From assembly GCF_051020985.1 (NCBI RefSeq), contig NW_027475176.1, positions 392,227 through 456,226 of the forward strand: DNA of 64,000 nucleotides. Direction: 5' to 3'. Below the pieces are notes generated by a model. That model was not told the DNA's origin, searched no databases, and worked only from the letters and a program-made list of their open reading frames with translations. The position numbers and the translations under genes were made by a program. This document shows positions 29,201 through 37,890 of the stretch, piece by piece (position 1 is the first letter of the stretch; every line of letters starts with the position of its first letter). Origin of the DNA: Nomia melanderi (taxonomy: Eukaryota > Arthropoda > Insecta > Hymenoptera > Halictidae).

Positions 29201-31150
29201 AGTTTTTTTAGTTTTATATAGTTTTATATAGTTTTATATAGTTCTATACATTTTGATATAGATTGATATAGTTTTGATAGCTTTACATTGTTTTATATAG
29301 TTTCCTATAGTTTTATATAGTTTGATATAATTTTATATAGTTTTATATAGTTCTATATAGTGTTATAGAGTTTCATATAGTTTTATATAGTTTCATTAGT
29401 TTTATATAGTTTAATATAGTTTTGTTAGTTTAATATAGTTTTATATAGTTTTATATAGTCATATATAGTTTTATATAGTGTTATATAGTTTTATATAGTT
29501 TTATTAGTTTTATATTATGTTATATAGTTTTATAGAATTTTATATAGTTTTATATAGTTTTATATGTTTTACATAGTTTTATATAGTTTTGAATAGTTAT
29601 ATATAGTATTATATAATTTTATAGAGTTTTATATAATTTTATATAGTTTTATATAGTTTTGTTAGTTTTATATAGTTTTGTTAGTTTTATATCGTTTTAT
29701 ATAGTTTTATATAGCTTTATATAGTGTTATGTAGTTTTATATAGTCTTGTTAGCGTTATATAGTTTTACATAGTTTTATATCGTTTTTTAATGTTTTGTT
29801 AGTTTCATATAGTTTTATATAGTTTTGTATAGTTTTGTTAGTTTAATATAGTTTTATATAGTTTTATATAGTTTTATATAGTTTTATATAGTTTTATATA
29901 GTTCTATACATTTTGATATAGATTCATATAGTTTTGATAGCTTTAGATTGTTTTATATAGTTTCCTATAGTTTATATAGTTTTATATAGTTTTATATAGT
30001 TTTGTTAGTTTTATATAGTTTTAAATAGTTCAATATGGTTTTATATAGTTTTATGAGTTTTATATAGTTTTATAGAGTTTTATATAGTTTTATATACTTT
30101 TATATGTTTTATATAGTTTTATATAGTTTTATATAGTTTTGTTAGTTTTATATAGTTTTAAAGTGTTTCATATAGTTTTATATAGTTTTATTAGTTTTAT
30201 ATAGTTTTATATAGTTTTGTTAGTTTTATATAGTTTTATCTAGTTTTATATAGTTGTATATAGTTTTATATAGTTTTATTAGTTTTATATGATGTTATAT
30301 AGTTTTGTATAGTTTCATATAGTTTTGTTAGTTTTATATAGTTTTATATAGTTTTATATAGATTTATATAGTTTTATACAGTTTTATATAGTGTTATATA
30401 GTTTTATATAATTTTATTTTATTTTATATAGTTTTATATAGTTTTATATAGGTTTATATAAATTTATGAAGATTTATAAAGTTTTATTAGATTTACATAG
30501 ATCTATATAGTTTTATATAGTATTATATAGTTTTATTTTGTTTTATTAGTTGTATATGTTTGTCTATAGTTTTATACAGTTTTATATAGTTTTATATAGT
30601 TTTATATAGTACTATATAGTTTTACATAGCATCGTATAGTATTATATAGTTTCATATCGTTTTATATAGTTCTATATAGTTTTGTACAGTATTAAAACAA
30701 TTTTTTGTATAGTTTTATATTGTTTTATTTAGTTTTATTAGTTTTATATAGTTTTATATAGTTTTATGTAGTACAATATAGTTTTATATAGTGTTATTAG
30801 TTTTATATAGTTTTAAATAGTTTTATATAGTTTTATATAGTTTTATATAGTCTTATACAGATTTACATAGTATTATATAGTTTTTTTATAGATTGATATT
30901 GTTTTATGTAGCTTTATATAGATTAATACTGTTGTATCTGGTTTTATATAGATTTAATATAGTTTTAACAGATTTATATATTTTTAAATAGTTTTATATA
31001 GTTTTACATAGTTTTGTTCGTTTTATATAGTTCTATATAGTTTTATATACTTTTATATAGTTTTATATAGTTTTGTATAATTCTATGTAGTTTTATGCGG
31101 TTGTATTAGTTATATATAGTTTCACATAGTTTTATATAGTTTTATAGTGC
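26221..31150 (+). repeat. 10-bp AT satellite, TTTTATATAG orientation
   Basis: About 4.9 kb of tandem TTTTATATAG units. Nine-base forms (TTTTATTAG, TTTTGTTAG) and substituted forms (TTTTATAGAG, TTCTATATAG, TTTAATATAG) are interspersed. Larger segments recur inside it; for example the stretch with GATAGCTTTAGATTG followed by TTTCCTATAG appears near 28830 and 29940. I saw no gene, no long ORF and no other element. The left boundary with the 175-bp satellite at 26220/26221 is abrupt, and the right boundary meets a 56-bp U2-derived repeat at about 31150. Confidence 0.97.
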
Positions 31151-31243
31151 AGCTTCTCGGCCTTATGGCTAAGATCAAAGTGTACTCGCATAACACACAT
31201 CCAGATCGGTTCTCGGCCTTATGGCTAAGATCAAAGTGTACTC
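31151..31243 (+). repeat. U2 5'-end-derived 56-bp satellite, left remnant (about 1.7 units)
   Basis: Two units begin with CTTCTCGGCCTTATGGCTAA and GTTCTCGGCCTTATGGCTAA and continue to GATCAAAGTGTA, which is the first ~36 nt of insect-type U2 snRNA. In a full unit this is followed by about 20 bp that is not U2 (CTCGCATAACACACATCCAG). The second unit is cut off after GTGTACTC at 31243, where retroelement tail A begins. The missing remainder of the unit resumes at about 37361, so this is the left side of an interrupted array. Confidence 0.85.
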
Positions 31244-31418
31244 TCCTGTCATAGGATGAATATAGTCACAGGTGTATATCTAGCCATGCGAATTTATACA
31301 TGAATACATAATAATATATTTAATTACCCGCCTCCGCCATAAGGACGCTATTGTATACCTACCCCCAGCCAAACTATGTAAGGCTGGGGTAACATTTGTT
31401 GAAAAATAAAGCGCTTTT
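31244..31418 (+). mobile_element. Retroelement tail A: 5'-truncated copy, 3' UTR only
   Basis: The last ~90 bp (31330-31418) are homologous to the 3' end of element B at about 37274-37360. Both have a CCNTAAGG-type block, ACCTACCCCC, an 8-9 bp hairpin, ACATTTRTTGAAAAATAAA and a CGCYTTT end. Only ~175 bp is present, so nearly the whole element is missing. Its 3' end abuts U2 snRNA sequence TATCTGTTCTTATCA, directly downstream of where U2 nt ~36 would lie. This is the expected arrangement for a LINE inserted at a fixed U2 site. The 5' limit is set only by where the 56-bp repeat stops and is approximate. Confidence 0.75.
31363..31389 (+). promoter_or_regulatory. 3'-terminal hairpin of tail A
   Basis: CCCCAGCC (31363-31370) pairs with GGCTGGGG (31382-31389) across the 11-nt loop AAACTATGTAA. 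The counterpart in element B (37306-37334) keeps the loop length and replaces the A-T pair by G-C. It is probably the RNA structure recognised by the element's reverse transcriptase at the 3' end; that role is inferred from other R2-group LINEs. Confidence 0.7.
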
Positions 31419-31570
31419 TATCTGTTCTTATCAACTTAATATCTGATACACTCCGCATCCCGGAGTCAGAATATTAACCTGATTTTTGAAGTCAGGCGGA
31501 TCGCTGGGGCTCGCTCCACTTCCGCCGCGAGTCGGTCCGGCACTGCAGTGCCATCGGAAACGGCTCAATC
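31419..31570 (+). ncRNA. U2 snRNA, 3' part only (from about nt 37)
   Basis: The sequence follows U2 snRNA from TATCTGTTCTTATCA through the 3' stem-loops. The stem-loop IIa core is present (TATCA with TGATA, one base changed from the usual TATCAG). Stem-loop IIb is intact (ACTCCG/CGGAGT, 31450-31466). The Sm site ATTTTTG lies at 31482-31488, stem-loop III at about 31496-31527 (GGGGCTCGCTCC core), and stem-loop IV contains GGCACTGCAGTGCC. The 5' part, including the branch-point-pairing GTAGTA, is absent and replaced by tail A, so this copy cannot make functional U2. Without a U2 promoter directly upstream it is best read as a disrupted U2 gene or a captured U2 fragment. The 3' limit is uncertain by a few bases; a 7-bp hairpin (31563-31569 with 31580-31586) spans it. 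Confidence 0.9.
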
Positions 31571-32823
31571 TGCGCTGCAATTGAGCAACCTTTTATCTTT
31601 TTTTCACCTGCTGGACCGAGGCGGGACTCCAAAAAGTAAGCCCCAATATTCTGGCTCCGCGAGGTACCCGAAATCGCGGTAAATTCACCCGCCGCGACTA
31701 CACTACGCAACAGTGCGGGCCGAGTTGCGATCGGGCGTGTGCGCGGAAAGGTCTTTACTCGATCAGTGCTCGAGGTGTTGTGTGGTGAAGTGTAAGTGCC
31801 TTCGCCGCGGGACCGGATCGAGCCTGCGCGGGAGGACACCTGCGCCAACCACCTGCGCCGCCCACGCATCCTGCTTCCGAGGGCAGCCGAGGGAGAGGAC
31901 GACCAGGGTCTATTGAGGACTTAGAGGGTCAATACTGAGGGTCCAGGACTTCAATAGGACCACCTACCACCACTGGCCTACCTGGACAACCCTGGTCTTC
32001 CTCTACGTGGGTCAACTACCACCGCTACGACCCACCAGGTTTGGCCATCGACAACCCCGACGGGAAGGATGGCTCGCCTGATCCACGTCAACCACCGCTG
32101 GATCAGGAATCAGGAGCGAGGTGTTATTCACCTCGGAGAGCGCTCTTGCATCGCTGGACTCTTGCGCCGAGTGAGTCTCTCTTTTCTTTCTATCCCCCCG
32201 GCAGTGAGGAGGGTAACGCAGCCGGTCTCCAGCCGTCTGCGGTGCTCGAATCATCGTCGGTAGTCCTCTACCTTACCCCTACGCGTCCACCCACTCCTCC
32301 AGTCGCTCCCATCCGTTGAGGTGTGTCAACGGACCGGGACGCACGAGGTCCGATTCGAGTGGCGCCTCCACCTCCTTCTCTTCCCTTCAGTCACCGCCCG
32401 CGTGGAGGCTGACTCCACTCACCCGTTAGTGAGTGGACTTCAGGTCGGCCCGCCTGCGGTGCAACCCCCGTGCAGTCCTCGGTGGAGTGGGCGATTCCGT
32501 CGCTCTTCCTCCATAGAGATCGCTGCACTCCTCCGTAACCGTCGCCTGTTAGTCTCCCTGCCGACTGCCACGTCGGAGGCTGTCATTTTTCCAGGCAGAC
32601 TTCGACACCGGACTTAGCGCCGGCGGAGTCAGTAGGGTGTTAGCGCGTGGCGGTATTCCTTCTATCGCTTTCGGACTTAGTTTTCTCTTCTCTTCCTCTG
32701 TCATTCCCACTCTGTCTATCTTCCCCGTTTCGCCTCGCTGTGGCACTTAGAAATATTTGCCACAGCAACTCTGTCTCTTCTTCTTCCAACTCACTCGTAG
32801 CGTAGGACTTAGTCTTAAGAGCG
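31571..32823 (+). other. GC-rich leader (5' UTR) of element B with serial hairpins
   Basis: About 1.25 kb lies between the U2 3' end and the first zinc-finger ATG. Short open frames here (for example 32321-32617, 98 aa) show no recognisable motif. Four perfect hairpins are visible: 32007-32013 with 32029-32035 (7 bp), 32077-32085 with 32099-32107 (9 bp), 32117-32123 with 32129-32135 (7 bp, 5-nt loop) and 32414-32422 with 32429-32437 (9 bp, 6-nt loop). The first two share a loop sequence close to GTCAACYACCRCCGC. R2-group LINEs often carry a structured leader with ribozyme or internal ribosome entry activity. I could not recognise an HDV-like ribozyme fold by eye. Confidence 0.6.
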
Positions 32824-32967
32824 ATGCAGGACCGCGGTGATAGTGCGATGATCACCTCCTGCACTACAGAGGGCAGTAACAATCTCGCCCTGGCAATCGA
32901 GTTTCCCTTCCCGGCGGAGTTCCGATGCCCTGCCTGCTTCGGTGTCCCCGGAATCAGGATTAGTGGC

Positions 32968-33154
32968 GTGTACAAGTCCCACTCGGACTTGACGAAGCAC
33001 GCCCGGAAGCACCATCCGGGCGTTGTAGTGACGTACAAGTGCCGTGAGTGCAGCTTCACCGGCGACGGGAAGTATCCTCTCAAGGTGGTGAAGCTGCACC
33101 ACGGCCATATTCATAGTTCCCACCACCAGAACAGTCCGAGTGGGACTTGTACAC
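32968..33154. repeat. 22-bp perfect inverted repeat in the zinc-finger region
   Basis: The 22 bases at 32968-32989, encoding the VYKSHSD part of finger 1, recur as an exact reverse complement at 33133-33154. The arms are separated by 143 bp. The second arm lies just after the end of finger 2, where the coding frame appears to change. Confidence 0.85.
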
Positions 33155-33692
33155 CTCCCGTGACAGGCGCGACCGGTTCGAGCAACACCTCGCGTCAGGG
33201 GAGTTCCGCGACATTCGGCCCCGCAGAACCGCGCGCTGCTGCGTTAGCTGCTGCCAACTTGGCGGCCCAGTCCCCGCCCCCGCAAACGACGTGCGCCGCG
33301 ACGTCGCCGCCCCCGCCCCCGCCCACCCACACCCTTTCATCGGCGCGGGATGCAACGGGAACGACCACCACCACCCGCACGACGCGGCGCACAATGGCGG
33401 CAGCGGCATTAACAACAGTAACAACGACAACGGGGACAACAACAATAAGGACGACAACGAGGACGACGACGAAGACGGCGACAACGAGACCGGCGGCGCC
33501 GGGGGGCAAGGCGCGGGCCACGAAACAAACATCGTTGTGTGGGGTGCTGGTAACGGCGGCTGCGACGGCTATGACGACGTCGTATCGCACGCCGCCGTCC
33601 GGCACTCCCACGCTAACGATCACGATCGGGCCCACCACCAGCGCCCGGCCCGCGCCCCCGCCCCCCACCCAACCAACCTACCACAGACCTAA
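33117..33692 (+). pseudogene. Acidic Asn/Asp-rich linker fragment (frame 3)
   Basis: Open in frame 3 from 33117, just after an in-frame TAG at 33114, to TAA at 33690-33692. It contains RDRFEQHLASGEFRDIRPRR near the start, then His/Gly/Asn/Asp-rich sequence with NNDNGDNNNKDDNEDDDEDG around 33417-33476. Synonymous-type third-base variation (AAC/AAT, GGC/GGG, GAC with GAA/GAG) suits this frame better than the Thr-rich frame 1 reading, so it is probably the ancestral linker. It has no usual start codon and is flanked by stops, consistent with decay. No catalytic domain was recognised; an Ulp1 or OTU protease domain, seen in some NeSL elements, is not visible. Confidence 0.5.
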
Positions 33693-33755
33693 GGGGACGC
33701 CACCGGTCCAGAAGAGCGGCAGCCCGCCGCGGCGATCGGGGTCGGCTGCCCCTAG

Positions 33756-33965
33756 GACATCGCCGTCGGCTGCAAGGGCGCCTGCTACCAGGAGAGGCTC
33801 CGGTCCCTTAGCCGCTACCACATCGAGGCCCACCCCACCGGGCAGAAGAGCGGCCCCCGCTACCAGGGGGTTGAATGGCACCCCTCCCGCAAGAACCCCG
33901 CCCGTCAGGATCCCGCCAACCACCACGTATGTGCCCCGCCCCTCATACTATTCAGAATATTCTGA
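33756..33965 (+). pseudogene. Third zinc-finger-like fragment (frame 3)
   Basis: Between TAG (33753-33755) and a TGA at 33963-33965, frame 3 encodes CKGACYQERLRSLSRYHIEA followed by H. This is a C-x3-C-x11-H-x3-H pattern with cysteines at 33771 and 33783 and histidines at 33819 and 33831. The spacing is near the C2H2 finger norm (x12 is commoner), and the SLSRYHIEAH helix is typical. It shows that the zinc-finger region continued past the part preserved in frame 1, and that stops and frameshifts have broken it. The fragment ends where the RT remnant begins. Confidence 0.5.
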
Positions 33966-35899
33966 AGAGTATGTACCACGGTTGCACCACACGGGTGCGG
34001 ACAGCCGATGGGTTTACCGACCCCGTTCCCATTCTCTCCGGGGTGCGCCAGGCCTGTCCGATGAGCCCTGTGGCGTTTAACCTCGGCCTAGAACCGGTGC
34101 TGCGCGCAGCTACCGGAACCTCGGCGGGTTACACGTTGCACGGCCATCGGCACAGTGTCCTGGCGTACGCGGACGATCTCGCGTTGATCGCCGACACCCC
34201 GGAGGGTATGGAAACGCTGCTAAAGGCAGTGGATGCTGCGGCGAGTGGCATCGGATTGTGGTTTAATCCCGCAAAATGCGCGACCCTCCACCATCGTGGT
34301 AGGGGGCCGCGCGGGATCCGTGCCACTCGTTTCACCATCCAGGGTCAGCAAATGCGCGCCCTGGCAGCCGGTGAGCCCTATGAACACCTGGGCGTTCCCA
34401 CCGGGTTTCAGGTCCGTCAAACCCCACTGCTGACGATCGATGAGCTGGTCCAGGACCTGCAGGCCGTCGACCGTTCCCTCTTGGCCCCGTGGCAGAAGGC
34501 CGAAACCGTGGCAGCTTTTATACTGCCACGCCTCGACTTCTACCTGCGGGGAGCCCACGTGGAGAAACGTCCCTTAGTCGAAGTCGACAAACAAGTGCGA
34601 CGTATGGCCAAATCCTGGCTCAACTTCCCGCAGCGGGCCAGCGCGGAAGTAGTCTACCTCCCACCCAGTAGGGGGGGATGTGGACTGCTTCCGCTTGCTG
34701 ACATGGCCGACGTCCTGACCATCGCTCATGCGTTCCGTCTCTTGACGGCGGATGATGCGGTGGTCAGGGAGTTGGCCTTGAACTGGCTGCGCGAGGCTGT
34801 AGCCAGGAAGATCTGCCATACCAACCCGTCGAACAATGACCTGGCCGAGTATCTCTCTGGTTCGCTGGAGGGGTACTTTGCCAGGGACGGGGGGGACATT
34901 TCTTCGCTGTGGTCGAGGCCACGGAACGCGGCACGCAGGAGTCGGGACCTGCTCGGATTGCGTTGGCAGTGGAGCGAGGCGAGATCTGAGCTCGCGATTA
35001 CGCTCAGTGGTTCTCGCGATCGGGAGACCATAGTTCCGCCCGTGGCGAGGGGCCAGATTATCCGCCGATTGCGGATGGCAGTGATAGAATACTATCACCA
35101 GCGCCTTCAGCGCAAGAAGGACAAGGGGAAGGTATTCGGGGTGTCGTCGCGGAGTGGTGCTTCAAACCACTTCCTCCGCGGCGGCAACTTCACCCGCTTC
35201 GCCGATTGGCGCTTCATTCACCGAGCTCGCCTCGACGTCTTGCCTCTTAACGGGGCAAGACGCTGGGGTGAGGGTGACAAGCGTTGCCGGCGATGCGGGG
35301 CGGAGCTCGAATCCCTTCCCCACGTCCTTTGCCACTGCCGCCCGCACTCGGCGGCCTGGCAACTCCGCCACGATGCGGTGGTTTCCCGCATCGCTAAGGC
35401 CTGCCGGCTCCCAGGGGAATTAAGGGTTAACCGGACGGTCGAGGGCGTCGACGGGGATCTGGGGGCTCTGAGGCCTGATATCGTCGTCAGGCACGAGCCC
35501 TCAAGGTGCATCGTCATCGTCGATGTTACCGTGCCCTTCGAGAACGAATATATTTCGTTCGAGGAGGCCAGGGCGCGAAAGATACAAAAGTATAAGCCCC
35601 TGGCCGACGTTCTCGGAGGGCGCGGTTATCGAGTGGCGGTCTCCGCGATCGTCGTCGGTGCTCTCGGCTCGTGGGATCCGGCCAATGAGTCGGTGCTGAA
35701 GATTTTGCGTATCGGTAATCGATACTCTTCTCTGATGCGCCGGCTCATTGTGTCGGAGACTGTCCGGTGGAGCCGGGATATCTACGTGGAGCACGTATCG
35801 GAAGTTCGCCAATATCGCGAGGCACTCACCGAGTATGTCCCGGTCCCTGATCCAGGCCGACCTATTGAAAACCTGCGGGGGTTAGCTCCCCCGACTTAA
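33875..35899 (+). pseudogene. Reverse transcriptase (N-terminally truncated) plus CCHC and restriction-like endonuclease
   Basis: The 674-aa open frame, stop TAA at 35897, carries the C-terminal part of an R2-group LINE protein. Residues 56-65 are the GVRQ-type RT block, YADD is at 98-101 (34166-34177), GLWFNPAKC at 127-135 and YEHLGVPTG at 169-177. The thumb and linker follow. The CCHC motif uses C471, C474, H483 and C488. The endonuclease has RPD (D535), D550 in IVDVTVPFE and K569-x2-K572-Y573. In the family the endonuclease nicks the target and the RT primes cDNA from the nick. RT-like sequence begins abruptly at about 33944. The fingers and motif A, with the first catalytic Asp, occur in no frame upstream, so this copy is catalytically dead. 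Residues 1-23 are upstream sequence read in the RT frame, and the M1 start is only the first ATG after a stop at about 33870. Apart from that loss it has no internal stop, which implies a fairly recent deletion. Confidence 0.93.
33944..33973. other. 30-bp interrupted palindrome at the RT truncation point
   Basis: TTCAGAATATTCTGAA (33951-33966) is a perfect 16-bp palindrome. It is flanked by CATACT (33944-33949) and AGTATG (33968-33973), which are also complementary. Only the A/G pair at 33950/33967 fails, giving a 30-bp dyad. It lies exactly where low-complexity linker sequence gives way to RT sequence, the inferred deletion junction. Confidence 0.75.
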
Positions 35900-37360
35900 G
35901 CGGCGGAACGGATGGGGAAGTGCGACGGCCAAGTAAGTACACATATTTTAACCAAGTGACCCTATTTTACTTTATTCTAGTCCTCTAAGCAATCCAGAAT
36001 AGCTAATTATGTGATATTTGTCTGTGATTCTATTATTATTGATTTATTTATGTATTTATATAGTCATTTATTTATTTATCTATCTATTTATTTATTTATT
36101 TATTTAATTACTTATCTATATATCTATTTATTCATTTAATTAATTACTTAGTTAGTTATTTATCTATTTATTTATCAGTTTATCTATTTCTTTTACAATT
36201 TAACTATTTAATTATTATTCTTTTACTTTGATATTCTATATTTCCTACTTGCTTTACTCACCACACGTATTTGTCTATCTATTTTATATACTTTAACTCA
36301 CTACGCTATTTTAAATCTCTTAACTATTTCATACACCTATTTTATTTACTGACATAATTATGCTATTGTACTGGTCTACTTAACTAATTTACTTCTTTTT
36401 TTCTTATCGACCTGACTATTTATGTTTTATCATCGACTAGAATTTTAACTAACATCTATAATAACGGGACACTGGTTTTAATTCATTGACATTTTCTTTC
36501 CATCTTTTGTTTCTTTTTATTTCTTATACGCCTCTCAATATGTCTATCACTATTTTAACTACGCTTCTTAACTGCTACGCTACTATATACTAACAATATG
36601 CTTTTAACATCTTGACGCCGTCCGCTCTAGCCCTACGCCTGCCGCTTCATGCACCCGCGCACATATACGCCCTAACAATATTCACTATTAATGCTATTAA
36701 CCTATGTACAAGTATGCTATCTACTATCTTCATGTCTACCTATTTATTTATTTAACTACACATTATTTTGTACTTATTTATTATTTTATTATTTTATACT
36801 TATTTATTATTTTGCATCTATTTATTATTTTATACTTATGTATTATTTTGCATTTATTTATTATTTCGTTCTTACTTATTATTTTGTATCTGTTTACTAT
36901 TTATTATGCTCTATTTATCTAGTCGTTTAATTTATATGGCGAAGGACTGGGTACTTAATGTCCCGACACTGGCTATCCTAATTATTATGTACATCCACTA
37001 ACGAACGCCCCTATCTGTGTATTCATAATTATTCTGGCCTTTCTTTGATTCTATACTATTTATTATTTTATACTATTTATTTAGTTATTTATTTAGTTAC
37101 GTTTTTATGTTTATTTAATTAATTGTCTATTTATTTACTTATTTAATGGTTTGTTCTATTATTTAGTCATTTATCTACTTGTTTATTTATGTAATTTATG
37201 TATTTTAATTTATACGTCTACGTATGTACCTGATTAGTCACTTAATTAAGTGAAACAATTTATATATTTATCTACCTTCGCCAATAAGGCGTAATACTGT
37301 ACCTACCCCCGGCCGAACATTGTAAGGCCGGGGGCACATTTATTGAAAAATAAACGCCTT
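35900..37360 (+). other. AT-rich 3' UTR of element B
   Basis: After the RT-endonuclease stop there is ~1.45 kb of AT-rich sequence with TTTA/TATT-rich simple repeats (notably 36040-36240 and 36740-36910). A small GC-richer island lies near 36610-36675. The 79-aa Tyr/Phe/Leu-rich frame at 36691-36930 is an artefact of the TAT/TTA repetition. The end carries CGCC-AATAA-GGCG (37279-37291), the 9-bp hairpin at 37306-37334, AATAAA at 37349-37354 and CGCCTTTA before the junction. There is no poly(A) tail, as in several R2-group elements. Confidence 0.75.
37306..37334 (+). promoter_or_regulatory. 3'-terminal hairpin of element B
   Basis: CCCCCGGCC (37306-37314) pairs perfectly with GGCCGGGGG (37326-37334) over the 11-nt loop GAACATTGTAA. 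Tail A (31363-31389) has the same structure with a compensatory pair change. It lies ~26 nt from the 3' end and probably serves 3' RNA recognition during target-primed reverse transcription; this role is inferred. Confidence 0.75.
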
Positions 37361-37566
37361 TATCATATCACACATATAGATCGCTTCTCGTCCTTATGGC
37401 TAAGATCAAAGTGCACTCGCATAACACACATCCAGATCGCTTCTCGCCCTTATGGCTATGATCAAAGTGCACGCGGATCACCCAAATGGAGGTCGCTTCT
37501 CGGCCTTATGGCTAAGATCAAAATGTACTCGAGTAACCCAAATCCAGTTCGCTTCTCGGCCTTATC
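37361..37566 (+). repeat. U2 5'-end-derived 56-bp satellite, segment 1
   Basis: About 3.7 units. The first is partial: it starts with TCATATCACACATATAG, which aligns to the TCGCATAACACACATCCAG spacer part of the unit, then GATCGCTTCTCG. This is the phase missing on the left at 31243. Each unit carries a U2-like CTTCTCGKCCTTATGGCTAA and AAGTGCAC or AAGTGTAC. It stops in mid-unit at CTTATC (37566). Confidence 0.88.
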
Positions 37567-37718
37567 GTTTTGTATAGTTTTAAATAGTTATACATAGCTT
37601 TATACAGTTTCATATAGTTTTATATAGTTTTATATAGTATTATACAGCTTTATATAGTTTTATATAGTTTTATATAGTATTATACAGCTTTATATAGTTT
37701 TATATAGTTTTATAGTAT
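37567..37718 (+). repeat. Short 10-bp satellite block between 56-bp segments
   Basis: About 150 bp of TTTTATATAG-type units, including GTATTATACAGCTTTATATAG twice in slightly varied form. It ends in TTTTATAGTATAG next to CTTCTCGG, almost the same junction as at about 31150. Confidence 0.9.
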
Positions 37719-37890
37719 AGCTTCTCGGACTTAAGGCTAAGATTAAAGTGTACTAGCATAACAGACATCCAGATCTCTTCTCGGATTTATGGGTAAGATC
37801 AAAGTGTACTCAAATAACCCAAATCTTGATCGCTTCTCGTCCTTATGGCTACGATCAAAGTGTACTCGCATAACCCAGATCCAGATCGCT
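37708..37890 (+). repeat. 183-bp inverted repeat, left arm
   Basis: Runs from the TTTTATAGTATAG junction through about three 56-bp units. It is matched by the reverse complement of 38544-38726 with only about four differences over 183 bp and no length change. Other pairs of 56-bp units in the locus are clearly more divergent. Confidence 0.88.

Larger units (their letters stand above)
32824..34080 (+). pseudogene. Zinc-finger N-terminal ORF of element B (frame 1, broken)
   Basis: The 418-aa open frame starts at ATG 32824; an in-frame TAG lies at 32803. Residues 1-101 look authentic. Finger 1 uses C35, C38, H59 and H63. Finger 2 uses C73, C76, H92 and H97. Such fingers bind target DNA in R2-group LINEs. 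From about residue 105 the frame becomes Thr/Pro/Arg low complexity. In the same interval another frame (starting 33117) encodes an Asn/Asp linker and a further finger-like motif, so the authentic frame was probably lost by an indel near 33115-33150. The last ~45 residues overlap the RT ORF in the wrong frame. The original protein would have been a single ORF of zinc fingers, RT and endonuclease. This reading is likely a relic, not an expressed protein. Confidence 0.7.
31571..37360 (+). mobile_element. Element B: decayed R2-group (NeSL/Utopia-like) non-LTR retrotransposon
   Basis: In order the region has a GC-rich leader, C2H2 zinc-finger coding remnants, a reverse transcriptase lacking its N-terminal half, a CCHC motif with a restriction-like endonuclease, and an AT-rich 3' UTR ending in a hairpin and AATAAA. 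Zinc fingers before RT and CCHC plus PD-type endonuclease after it define the R2/NeSL/R4 group. Junctions to U2 sequence favour the U2-specific Utopia lineage of the NeSL clade. The 3' end at about 37360 enters a 56-bp U2-derived repeat in the phase where the left array broke off. No clear target-site duplication beyond about 2 bp is visible. The true 5' end is not identifiable and may lie at the U2 3' end or upstream. The copy is non-autonomous. Confidence 0.85.

Noticed and set aside
26221..31150. Telomeric repeat interpretation of the 10-bp unit.
   Set aside because: TTTTATATAG is not a known telomere motif. It lacks G-rich runs, is interstitial here, and occurs in both orientations.
31419..31570. 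A functional U2 snRNA gene.
   Set aside because: It lacks nt 1-36 including the branch-point-pairing GTAGTA, and it is preceded by a retroelement tail with no U2 promoter.
31492..31869. Minus-strand ORF of 125 aa, and plus-strand ORFs at 31713, 32041, 32069 and 32321.
   Set aside because: They lie in the GC-rich U2/leader region, show no recognisable motif, and overlap one another on both strands.
32640..33668. Minus-strand ORFs opposite the zinc-finger region (for example 32640-33083 and 33195-33668).
   Set aside because: They are shadow frames of the GC-rich plus-strand coding remnant. The Val-rich or Ser/Leu-rich minus products are the antisense of the Asn/Asp or Thr repeats.
36691..36930. 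79-aa Tyr/Phe/Leu-rich ORF that looks like a membrane protein.
   Set aside because: It arises from TAT/TTA simple repeats in the 3' UTR. Three overlapping frames are open with the same composition.
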